Part shown: positions 1-5,301 of the stretch, in pieces | Layout of the letters: every line of letters begins with the position of its first letter | Position numbering within the stretch: the stretch's first letter is position 1 | NCBI GenBank assembly: GCA_005889445.1 | Contig: VBGS01000060.1 | Span: forward strand, 1 to 8,424 | Reading direction: 5' to 3' | DNA from: Chloroflexota bacterium | GTDB taxonomy: Bacteria; Chloroflexota; Limnocylindria; P2-11E | DNA: 8,424 bases | The notes under the pieces: model-generated | What the model saw: the letters and a program-made list of their open reading frames with translations, nothing else | Told to the model about the DNA's origin: nothing | Database searches by the model: none | Program-made: the position numbers and the translations under genes

Positions 1-90
1 CAAGCTCACGGTGGGAACGTCAGCGCGCAGAACCTCGCCGGCGGCGGCGCCGAGTTCGCGGTACGACTGCCGATCGCTCGCGGTTCGTAG
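1..90 (+). CDS. Sensor histidine kinase, C-terminal fragment (5' end outside window)
   Basis: Frame 1 is open from the window edge to a TAG at 88-90 and encodes 29 residues. It begins QAHGGNVSAQNLAG and continues GGGAEFAVRLP. This is the usual end of the HATPase_c domain of histidine kinases: the helix after the ATP lid (…AHGG), a short strand, the glycine-rich G2 box (GGGAEF) and the final strand (VRLP). The domain would bind ATP and phosphorylate the dimerisation-domain histidine. Sensor and dimerisation regions lie outside the window, so the signal is unknown. The gene points toward the GNAT gene that starts 12 nt downstream, which might be its neighbour by chance. The match rests on a short but characteristic stretch. 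Confidence 0.75.
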   Translation, partial: QAHGGNVSAQNLAGGGAEFAVRLPIARGS

Positions 91-93
91 ACT
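88..93 (+). promoter_or_regulatory. Candidate -10 box TAGACT for the first GNAT gene
   Basis: TAGACT lies 9 nt before the ATG at 103 and overlaps the TAG stop of the kinase fragment. It fits the TANNNT pattern of bacterial -10 elements. With the usual 6-8 nt to the start site, the transcript would begin at or within a few bases of the ATG, which has no Shine-Dalgarno sequence in front of it. Similar hexamers occur at 3834 and 5286. No convincing -35 element is visible. Confidence 0.4.
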
Positions 94-102
94 CGCGGCA
101 GC

Positions 103-687
103 ATGGCACTGGGCGGGACGGTCCGCGGAACGAAGACCACGCTGCGCATGCCGGTCGAGGCCGACCTCGACGGGCATCAGCGCTGGGCCGCGGACCTCGG
201 TGCGCGGCGTGCGCACTCGGTCTGGCACGAGCCGGCCATGCCGGCGACCTGGAAGGAGCGGCTCGCCGAGGCCGCGAAGGACAAGCAGACCCTGCTCTGG
301 TCCATCGATGGCGAGGGCACCCTCGTGGGATTCGCGGTGGCGCACCTGTGGTCGCTGGGGAACGCGGTGGACATCAATCGCTTTCTGGTCGAGCCTGAGC
401 GCTGGCGGAAGGGTTATGGCTTCGACGCCGCCCTCGCGCTCCACCGCTACTTCTTCGACTACCTGGACCTGCGTCGGGTCAACGTGGACCTCCGCGCCGA
501 CAACGCGGCCGCGCTGCGGATCGCCGAGCGGCTCGGCTATGTCGAGTACGCGCGAGGACACGAGGCGCACTATCGGGATGGCTCCTACGTGGACGAGGTC
601 AAGCTCTTCGTGGACAAGGAAGCGTGGCAGCAGCGATTCAGTGGAGAACGCGAGTATCCGCCGCTGCCGCCGGAGGCCTTCCGCTGA
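103..687 (+). CDS. GNAT family N-acetyltransferase (RimJ/RimL-like)
   Basis: A 194-residue protein that should transfer an acetyl group from acetyl-CoA to an amine; the substrate cannot be read from sequence. The GNAT fold is recognisable. An N-terminal strand (about 11-18, TTLRMPVE) begins the fold, and strands near 63-82 form the central sheet. The acetyl-CoA loop is WRKGYG at 101-106, followed by helix 3 (FDAALALHRYFFDYL). Motif B is at 132-148 (ADNAAALRIAERLGYVE), then a typical RimJ-type tail with YRDGSYVDEVKLFV at 157-170. About 24 extra residues follow the core. The ATG at 103 was chosen because it follows the kinase stop by 12 nt and gives a normal N-terminus. Its stop overlaps the start of a second GNAT gene by one base, so the two are probably co-translated. 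Confidence 0.88.
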   Translation: MALGGTVRGTKTTLRMPVEADLDGHQRWAADLGARRAHSVWHEPAMPATWKERLAEAAKDKQTLLWSIDGEGTLVGFAVAHLWSLGNAVDINRFLVEPERWRKGYGFDAALALHRYFFDYLDLRRVNVDLRADNAAALRIAERLGYVEYARGHEAHYRDGSYVDEVKLFVDKEAWQQRFSGEREYPPLPPEAFR

Positions 688-1229
688 TGCTCGGACCCAG
701 GCTCGAAGGACGCGGTCGCATCTCGCTCGTACCGCCGACCCTCGAGGACTACAGGCGACTCTCGCGTTCGATGCTCCAGCCGGAGATCGGGCGCTTCTGG
801 GGACCCCGCTTCGGCGACTTCAGCGACGAGACCCAGGAGAAGAGGTTCAAGGAGGGCGCCGACAGCCAGACCTCGGTCTCGTGGCACATCGCGTTCGCGG
901 GCGAGGTCGTGGGATTCACAGGGATCTTCGACATCGACTGGGTGGATCGCGATGGGGAGAGCGGCATTTTCATCGGACGGCCCGATCTCTTCGGCAAGGG
1001 CATCGCGAGCGAAGCGGTGCGCCTGCGCACGCGTTATGCGTGGGACGAGCTTCGGATGCATCGCGTCCACAACTGGATCGGCCTCGCGAATCGGGGGAGC
1101 AGGCGAGCGAATGAAAAGTCCGGTTACCGGCAGATGGGCCTGTATCCGAGGTCGTGGTACCGGTCGGGTGAGTGGTATGACGAGTGGCTCGGCGAAGCTT
1201 TTCCACACACCTTCCCCGACCCGACCTGA
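687..1229 (+). CDS. GNAT family N-acetyltransferase, second of a coupled pair
   Basis: A 180-residue acetyltransferase of the RimJ/RimL (Acetyltransf_3) type. It opens with LEGRGRISLVPPTLEDY at 6-22, the usual first strand and helix. Residues 92-97 (SGIFIG) form the strand leading to the acetyl-CoA loop LFGKGIASEA at 101-110. Motif B is at 129-147 (NWIGLANRGSRRANEKSGY), followed by YRSGEWYDEWL at 158-168. The frame is open further upstream to an ATG at 624, but the ATG at 687 is preferred. It shares its A with the TGA of the preceding GNAT (TGATG), a standard coupling arrangement, and it starts the family domain correctly. The two products share the fold but look diverged. They could act as a pair or on different substrates; the sequence does not decide. 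Confidence 0.87.
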   Translation: MLGPRLEGRGRISLVPPTLEDYRRLSRSMLQPEIGRFWGPRFGDFSDETQEKRFKEGADSQTSVSWHIAFAGEVVGFTGIFDIDWVDRDGESGIFIGRPDLFGKGIASEAVRLRTRYAWDELRMHRVHNWIGLANRGSRRANEKSGYRQMGLYPRSWYRSGEWYDEWLGEAFPHTFPDPT

Positions 1230-1234
1230 ACTGT

Positions 1235-1240
1235 TAGGCT
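1235..1240 (+). promoter_or_regulatory. Candidate -10 box TAGGCT for the zinc-ribbon gene
   Basis: TAGGCT lies 5 nt after the stop of the second GNAT gene, directly before the hairpin at 1246-1260. It fits TANNNT and resembles the hexamers at 88, 3834 and 5286. If used, transcription would start near 1246-1248, so the RNA would begin with the hairpin and carry a leader of about 110 nt. No clear -35 element is seen. Confidence 0.3.
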
Positions 1241-1245
1241 TGACA

Positions 1246-1260
1246 TGCCCCAAAGGGGCA
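1246..1260 (+). other. Perfect 6-bp hairpin (inverted repeat) between GNAT pair and zinc-ribbon gene
   Basis: TGCCCC and GGGGCA are perfect complements around an AAA loop. No T-run follows, so it is not a classical intrinsic terminator. It lies 16 nt after the upstream stop codon and about 100 nt before the GTG at 1360. It could stabilise the 5' end of the zinc-ribbon mRNA, end the upstream transcript weakly, or act as a protein-binding palindrome. Confidence 0.55.
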
Positions 1261-1343
1261 GCGGCGACGAGAGTCATCACGCGGGTCGAGTGAGGCACTT
1301 CCTCCCAGATCCTGGCGGGCTCAAAGCGGCGCGAACAAACAAA

Positions 1344-1350
1344 GGGAGGA
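1344..1350 (+). promoter_or_regulatory. Shine-Dalgarno sequence GGGAGGA deciding the GTG start at 1360
   Basis: GGGAGGA ends 9 nt before GTG at 1360 and is the strongest ribosome binding site in the window. It fixes the non-ATG start of the zinc-ribbon gene. Confidence 0.8.
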
Positions 1351-1359
1351 AGCTTCAAA

Positions 1360-1707
1360 GTGAGCTTCTCTGACAAGACTCTGACCTGCAAGGATTGCGG
1401 TCAGGAATTCGTGTGGACCAGCGGGGAGCAGGAGTTCTACGCCTCGCGCGGTCTCATGAACGAGCCGGGACGTTGTCCGTCCTGCCGCGCGGCGCGTCGC
1501 GCCTCCGGTGGCATGGGCGGCGGCGGCGGCAGTGCCTACGGCGGAAGCCGTGGCATGGGTGGACCCCGTGAGTTCTTCACGGCCACCTGCAGCAACTGCG
1601 GTGGTGAGGCCCGTGTGCCGTTCCAGCCGCGCGGCGACAAGCCGGTCTACTGCAGCTCCTGCTTCGAGCAGGTGCGTCCGTCGGCTTCGCGCAGCCGGTA
1701 CGCCTAA
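1360..1707 (+). CDS. Two-module CxxC zinc-ribbon protein with glycine-rich linker
   Basis: A 115-residue protein with two four-cysteine zinc sites. The first, residues 9-43, has CxxC pairs at Cys10/Cys13 and Cys39/Cys42 with 25 residues between. Its intervening sequence includes FVWTSGEQEFYASRGL, which is typical of the probable zinc-ribbon family zf-trcl (PF13451). The second, residues 77-101, is a CxxC-x17-CxxC module (Cys77, 80, 98, 101). Between them, residues 49-69 are rich in Gly with interspersed Arg and Ser, as in RNA-binding GGR/RGG tails. No enzyme domain is present. Such proteins are common in Chloroflexota and some other phyla, but I know of no defined function; nucleic-acid binding is an inference. 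The gene starts at GTG with a strong Shine-Dalgarno sequence and is insulated by its own leader and a strong terminator, so it is probably monocistronic and well expressed. Confidence 0.88.
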   Translation: MSFSDKTLTCKDCGQEFVWTSGEQEFYASRGLMNEPGRCPSCRAARRASGGMGGGGGSAYGGSRGMGGPREFFTATCSNCGGEARVPFQPRGDKPVYCSSCFEQVRPSASRSRYA

Positions 1708-1733
1708 GCAGCGCTCCGTACGCGAATGAGACG

Positions 1734-1764
1734 AGCCCCGCCGCGAGGCGGGGCTTTTCTTTTT
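1734..1764 (+). terminator. Strong rho-independent terminator after the zinc-ribbon gene
   Basis: AGCCCCGCC (1734-1742) pairs perfectly over 9 bp with GGCGGGGCT (1747-1755) around the GNRA tetraloop GCGA. The T-rich tract TTTTCTTTTT follows at 1755-1764. It lies 27 nt after the TAA. It overlaps the most upstream ATG (1726) of the next reading frame, which argues for a later start there. Confidence 0.93.
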
Positions 1765-1774
1765 CGCGCGAAAA
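1761..1774. promoter_or_regulatory. Perfect 14-bp palindrome before the DinB-like gene
   Basis: TTTTCGCGCGAAAA reads the same on both strands. It begins in the T-tract of the terminator and ends 8 nt before the GTG at 1783. It could be an operator for the downstream gene. Chance is also plausible, because the terminator already supplies half of it and CG steps are frequent here. Confidence 0.3.
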
Positions 1775-1782
1775 TCCCCCCA

Positions 1783-2547
1783 GTGGGCCACCGGACCATC
1801 GCGAAGCTCGGGGAGATCCGCGACGAAGAGCTTCACCGCGCCGGGGGAACGGACGGGCCCACCCGGAAGTTCCTGCTCTACGCAGCGCTGCGCCGCGAGC
1901 AGCGCGTGGCGGTTGTCGCCGAGACGTCAGCCGGGACCGAGATCGTTCGCATCCTCACGCTCGCCCAGTCCGCGTTCCGCGAACTTGAAGCGCTGCTTGC
2001 CGGTCGGCCCACGCGGCTGCTGGACGACGTCCGCGACGGCGAGTGGACGCTACGAGATCTCCTGCGTCACGCCATCGCGACCGAGCTTCGCTACCGCGAA
2101 CAGGTCCGCTACTCGGCCACACGCGCGGACTCGGAGACGATCGCGATCCCGCCGGAGCGCCTGCCGTGCGACCGATTGGATCCGCCGGACCCCACGTTCG
2201 CGGACAGCCGTCGGGGTGACCTCGCGCGGACGCTCGGGCTGCTCGCCCGCGCTCGCGAGGAAACGGACTCTGCGCTCGCCGGGCTAGATGATGCTCTCCT
2301 GGGCCGGCCATCGCTCTGGGGCGAAGCACGCATCGACGTCCGCGAGCGCCTCCATCAGATCGCGGCGCACCTCGTCGAAGTGACTCTCCAAACCGAGAAG
2401 ATGATCCGGGCCGCTGGCGAGATCGACAGCGAGGCGCGCCGGATCGCACGACGCATCTGGTCGTGGCGCGGCCGTCACGAGCGCCTCTCACGGCCCGAGC
2501 TGCTCGTCGCGCTCGACGAGGAGCTCGCGGCGATCTGCCTCGCTTAG
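1783..2547 (+). CDS. DinB-like four-helix-bundle protein (putative metal-dependent)
   Basis: A protein of about 254 residues from the GTG at 1783. The frame is open to an ATG at 1726, but that start lies before the terminator stem. The middle looks like the DinB/MDMPI bundle. Residues about 58-85 form a first helix ending in a short acidic loop, then EWTLRDLLRHAIATELRYRE (about 87-106), which matches the DinB second helix with its conserved His. A later helix, RLHQIAAHLVEVTLQTEKMI (about 189-208), supplies His191 and His196. Three histidines in these places are the usual metal ligands. Family members include thiol transferases and many proteins of unknown role, so no reaction is assigned. About 55 residues before the bundle and 45 after it (charged, Arg-rich) are not explained by the domain. 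The gene meets the minus-strand PPOX gene tail to tail with a 4-nt overlap. Confidence 0.62.
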   Translation: MGHRTIAKLGEIRDEELHRAGGTDGPTRKFLLYAALRREQRVAVVAETSAGTEIVRILTLAQSAFRELEALLAGRPTRLLDDVRDGEWTLRDLLRHAIATELRYREQVRYSATRADSETIAIPPERLPCDRLDPPDPTFADSRRGDLARTLGLLARAREETDSALAGLDDALLGRPSLWGEARIDVRERLHQIAAHLVEVTLQTEKMIRAAGEIDSEARRIARRIWSWRGRHERLSRPELLVALDEELAAICLA

Positions 2548-2945
2548 ACCCCGTCGCTGTAGACGCGACGGATCGCCAGGCGGTAGCTGATGCGGTGCTG
2601 CTTCCCGAAGCGCTCGCGCACCGATTCGTCGGCCTTCGCCTCACCGTAGTTCAGCACTGCCAGCCGTCGGATATCGGCCTGAGCGATCCGCTGATCGTGC
2701 TCGATGCTGGCTTTGCCGTCGATCCGCACGAAGCTATAGCCGTCGGCGATGATGACGCTCATCCGCGGGTCGCGCGCGAGGTTGCGGTCCTTGAGGCGTC
2801 CTTCGGCGCTGTTGACGACGATGTCGTCGTCGTCGATCAGGTACCACATCACCGCGAGATGCGGCGACCCATCCGGGTTGATCGTGCCGACGACCGCGAA
2901 ACGTCTCTCCTCGAGAAATTTCCGCTGCCCGAGTGTGAGCGCCAC
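2544..2945 (-). CDS. PPOX-class split-barrel protein, probable F420-dependent oxidoreductase
   Basis: A 133-residue single-domain flavin/deazaflavin split barrel. Residues 15-37 (RFAVVGTINPDGSPHLAVMW and beyond) form the first two strands with the family turn NPDGSPH. Residues 43-63 carry VVNSAEGRLKDRNLARDPR, which positions the cofactor phosphate in Rv1155-like proteins. Residues 64-82 form the following strands, and 98-113 is a helical segment common to PPOX proteins. Relatives bind F420 or sometimes FMN or heme, and reduce diverse substrates. F420 is favoured here because the gene lies directly behind cofE: its GTG start shares one base with the cofE stop (TAGTG). No Shine-Dalgarno sequence is seen, so translation probably depends on cofE. 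The natural substrate is unknown. Confidence 0.85.
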   Translation of the reverse strand: MALTLGQRKFLEERRFAVVGTINPDGSPHLAVMWYLIDDDDIVVNSAEGRLKDRNLARDPRMSVIIADGYSFVRIDGKASIEHDQRIAQADIRRLAVLNYGEAKADESVRERFGKQHRISYRLAIRRVYSDGV

Positions 2946-3751
2946 TACCGGAACATGTCGCGCTCGGCCGGGCGTACGTACTCCCGCGCGGTCTCGTCCG
3001 AGTCCTCGAACGTCAGCCCGCGCACGATCGCGATCGGGCAGCGGTCGAGCTTCCCCATGACGAGCTCCGCCGCGGCGGCCGCTTCGTCGGCCACCGCGAT
3101 CTCGGTGACGCGAAGCTCATAGCCCTCCGGATCACGCTGACCGACATAACGTTTGAGCGCCGGGAGCCCGGCGATGCCGATCGCGACGTTGGTGTGTCCC
3201 TCACGCCAGGCGCGTCCGAACGTGTCCGTGATGATGACCCCGACTGGGATACCGATCCGTCGCGCGATCTCGTCACGGATGCGTGTGGCAGAGGCATCCG
3301 GGTCCAGCGGAAGCAGGATCACCGTATCGGGTGCGCCCGCATTGGAACGGTCAACGCCCGCATTCGCGCACACGAATCCGTGGTGCGTCTCGCTGATGAG
3401 CACACCACGCTCCCACCGGACGATCTTCTTGGTCTCGCGTAGCACGACCTCGATCTGCCGCGGATCCTTCCCCGCCTCGGCGGCCATCGCGGTGGCGCGC
3501 TCGCTCGGGACGACGTCGCGAAGGTGGACGATCCGTCCCTCGCTCTTGGAGACCACCTTCTGGGCGAACGCGAGCACATCCGCTTCGCGGACGCTATCGC
3601 CAACACGCTCGAGGGCCGTCACGAGCAGGCCGACAAGGTCGTCGCCGGGGTGGATCTCCGGAAGCCCATGCACCGGGATGACGCTGAGCGCGCGTGTCTG
3701 CGGGCGCGCAGCCTCGGTCTTGCGGGCTCGCGCGATCTTCTGGGCGCTCAC
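2945..3751 (-). CDS. cofE: Coenzyme F420-0:L-glutamate ligase
   Basis: A 268-residue GTP-dependent ligase that adds gamma-linked glutamates to F420-0 in the cytosol, a late step of F420 synthesis. Family motifs appear in order: VIPVHGLPEIHPGDD at 24-38, the start of the CofE fold; FAQKVVSKSEGR at 62-73; ETHHGFVCANAGVDRSN at 121-137; ITDTFGRAWREG at 174-185; ADEAAAAAELVMGK at 221-234; and a C-terminal DMFR. The length fits stand-alone CofE; the nitroreductase-like domain found fused in actinobacterial FbiB is absent. Residues 1-22 are a basic extension before the fold. The GTG start at 3751 has GGGAG (minus strand, 3759-3763) 7 nt upstream and no start codon was found nearer the domain. A PPOX gene follows with a one-base overlap, and the FGD homologue diverges 99 nt away. 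No other F420 synthesis gene is in the window. Confidence 0.95.
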   Translation of the reverse strand: MSAQKIARARKTEAARPQTRALSVIPVHGLPEIHPGDDLVGLLVTALERVGDSVREADVLAFAQKVVSKSEGRIVHLRDVVPSERATAMAAEAGKDPRQIEVVLRETKKIVRWERGVLISETHHGFVCANAGVDRSNAGAPDTVILLPLDPDASATRIRDEIARRIGIPVGVIITDTFGRAWREGHTNVAIGIAGLPALKRYVGQRDPEGYELRVTEIAVADEAAAAAELVMGKLDRCPIAIVRGLTFEDSDETAREYVRPAERDMFR

Positions 3752-3833
3752 GCTTCTGCTCCCATCGCTTCAGCGGAGTAACCGGGTCCGCCCCACGATC
3801 CATTCCCCGAACGGCGCGGCACCTCTCGCGACG

Positions 3834-3839
3834 TAGTCT
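3834..3839 (+). promoter_or_regulatory. Candidate -10 box TAGTCT for the FGD gene
   Basis: TAGTCT lies 11 nt before the GTG at 3851, in the 99-nt region between the divergent cofE and FGD genes. No Shine-Dalgarno sequence precedes the GTG, so the transcript may be leaderless or nearly so. The same region must hold the cofE promoter; I see no clear TANNNT box for it. Confidence 0.4.
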
Positions 3840-3850
3840 TCACTCGGTAA

Positions 3851-4846
3851 GTGTTAACGCTGGGCTGGAAGGCGTCGGCCGAGCAGTTCGACCCCAAAAC
3901 GCTTCTCGACTACGCCGTGCTGGCCGAGGAGCTCGGTTACGACAGCATCGCCATCAGCGACCACTTCCATCCCTGGCGGGACACCGGCGGGCATGCACCG
4001 TTCGCGTTCGCGTGGCTCGGCGCGGCGGCCGCGAAGACCTCGCGCGCACGGCTGGGCACCAGCGTGGTGACGCCATCGTTCCGCTACCACCCCGCCATCG
4101 TGGCGCAGGCGATGGCGACGATCGCGCTGCTCGCGCCAGGCCGGGTGTTCCTCGGCGCCGGCAGCGGCGAGTCGATGAACGAGACACCGCTGACCGTCAC
4201 CGAGTGGCCTGATCCTGGCGAACGTCTCCGCCGGCTCCGCGAGGCGGTGAAGCTCATCAAGCAGCTCTGGTCCGACGAGTACGTGACCTTCGACGGGAAG
4301 TACTTCCACACGAAGGACGCCAAGCTCTTCGACAAGCCCCCGCAGCCGATCCCGCTGCTCGTCGCCGCCGGAGGGCCGCAGGCGGCGACCTTCGCGGGAC
4401 GCGAGGGCGACGGCATCATCGTGACGAGCGGCAAGGGCGCCGAGCTGTACCGCGACACCCTCATGCCGGCGCTGGAGAAGGGCGCGCGCGATGCCGGCAA
4501 AGACCCCGCGAAGCTCGAGCGGATGATCGAGATGAAGGTCAGCTTCGATCACGATCGCTCGCGAGCGATGGAGGACACCAGGGAATGGGCCGCGCTCGCG
4601 CTGCCCGCCGAGGACAAAGCGGGGGTCGAGGATCCCCGAGAGATGGAGCGCCGTGCGGCGGCCGCCGCCGACCGGGCGCACACCCGCTTCATCGTGTCGA
4701 CCGACGCCGACGAGCACGTCGCGCAGATCCAGCCGTACCTCGACTGGGGTTTCACTCACCTCGTCTTCCACTTCCCGGGCAAGGATCAGGCGCGGGCGAT
4801 GCGCCTGTACGCCAAGGAGGTCCTTCCGCGCCTGCGCCAGAAATGA
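3851..4846 (+). CDS. fgd: F420-dependent glucose-6-phosphate dehydrogenase homologue (LLM class)
   Basis: A 331-residue TIM-barrel protein of the luciferase-like family, near the 336 residues of mycobacterial FGD1. It should oxidise glucose-6-phosphate to 6-phosphogluconolactone while reducing F420 to F420H2. From memory of the FGD1 structure, its key residues have counterparts here: His38 and Trp42 in SDHFHPW (FGD1 His40, Trp44), Glu107 in GSGESMNE (Glu109), and the phosphate-binding set Thr192 and Lys195 in TSGKGAELY, Lys256 and Arg279 (FGD1 Thr195, Lys198, Lys259, Arg283). GTSVVTP at 69-75 carries the cofactor-binding strand. Because the phosphate pocket is kept, true G6P activity is more likely than for the broader family. 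The GTG start gives the typical N-terminus (LGWKASAEQFDP). The stop overlaps the next PPOX gene (ATGA). Another sugar phosphate as substrate remains possible. Confidence 0.9.
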   Translation: MLTLGWKASAEQFDPKTLLDYAVLAEELGYDSIAISDHFHPWRDTGGHAPFAFAWLGAAAAKTSRARLGTSVVTPSFRYHPAIVAQAMATIALLAPGRVFLGAGSGESMNETPLTVTEWPDPGERLRRLREAVKLIKQLWSDEYVTFDGKYFHTKDAKLFDKPPQPIPLLVAAGGPQAATFAGREGDGIIVTSGKGAELYRDTLMPALEKGARDAGKDPAKLERMIEMKVSFDHDRSRAMEDTREWAALALPAEDKAGVEDPREMERRAAAAADRAHTRFIVSTDADEHVAQIQPYLDWGFTHLVFHFPGKDQARAMRLYAKEVLPRLRQK

Positions 4847-5271
4847 CCGAACACCTCAGCGCACGATCACGGGATCTCGTGACGAACGCCCGCGAGGCGC
4901 ACCTCGCGACGGCTGACCAGTACGCCCGCCCGCACATCGTCCCCATCGTGTTCGCATATGAGCACCCGTTTCTCTTCACGCCCATCGACGCGAAGCGCAA
5001 GTCCGTATCCGATTGGCGCGACCTCCGCCGGATCCGCAACATCGAAACGAACGGTCGCGCCGCGGTCCTGGTCGATCACTACGAAGAGATCTGGACGCGA
5101 TGCGCGTGGGTTCGCCTCGATGGGGTGGCCGATCTACTGACGACGGGTGAGGAGCACCGGCACGCGCTCGGGTTGCTCGCCGCGAAGTACCCGCAGTACG
5201 AGCGCATGCCGCTGCGCGACGCGCCGGTGATCCGACTACGGATCGAGCACATCGCCCAGTGGCACGGCTAG
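4843..5271 (+). CDS. PPOX-class probable F420-dependent protein, Rv0121 type
   Basis: A 142-residue split-barrel protein resembling the Rv0121 subfamily (TIGR03668). It differs clearly from the PPOX protein at 2544-2945. Residues 17-37 (AREAHLATADQYARPHIVPI) give the first strands. PIDAKRKSV at 47-55 and the run LRRIRNIETN at 61-70 correspond to the cofactor phosphate region. AAVLVDHYEEIWTRCAWVRL at 73-92 is the subfamily's most recognisable stretch, and LLAAKYPQYE at 111-120 the next. The ATG at 4843 overlaps the FGD stop by 4 nt, so production is tied to the enzyme that makes F420H2. A reading frame opens upstream to 4585, but only as an out-of-frame shadow of the FGD gene. It is a candidate user of F420H2; its substrate is unknown. 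Confidence 0.88.
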   Translation: MTEHLSARSRDLVTNAREAHLATADQYARPHIVPIVFAYEHPFLFTPIDAKRKSVSDWRDLRRIRNIETNGRAAVLVDHYEEIWTRCAWVRLDGVADLLTTGEEHRHALGLLAAKYPQYERMPLRDAPVIRLRIEHIAQWHG

Positions 5272-5285
5272 CGCGGACTGCCTCC

Positions 5286-5291
5286 TACACT
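5286..5291 (+). promoter_or_regulatory. Candidate -10 box TACACT for the second LLM gene
   Basis: TACACT lies 10 nt before the ATG at 5302, in the 30-nt gap after the PPOX gene. The start has no Shine-Dalgarno sequence. A transcript from here would have a leader of only a few bases. The gene may also be read through from the FGD promoter. Confidence 0.42.
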
Positions 5292-5301
5292 TTCGCCCTC
5301 C

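Noticed and set aside
11..1114. Long + strand open frame (367 codons) across the two GNAT genes
   Set aside because: Low-complexity Arg/Ser/Thr/Pro composition and no motif; two well-formed GNAT proteins occupy the other + frames.
1240..1245. TTGACA resembling a perfect -35 element
   Set aside because: No TATAAT-like hexamer lies 16-18 nt downstream (the sequence there is GGCGAC). The adjacent TAGGCT is a better candidate element.
1245..1373. Possible 42-codon leaderless reading frame from ATG at 1245
   Set aside because: No family resemblance, it covers the hairpin and leader, and it runs past the well-supported GTG start at 1360 in another frame.
1726..1782. ATG at 1726 as the start of the DinB-like gene
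   Set aside because: It lies upstream of the terminator stem, and the added residues simply translate the hairpin and T-tract. The GTG at 1783 is more plausible.
3854..4771. Minus-strand open frame of 305 codons opposite the FGD gene
   Set aside because: No recognisable domain; shadow of a conserved gene in GC-rich DNA. The same applies to the minus-strand frame at 5236-6168 opposite the LLM gene.
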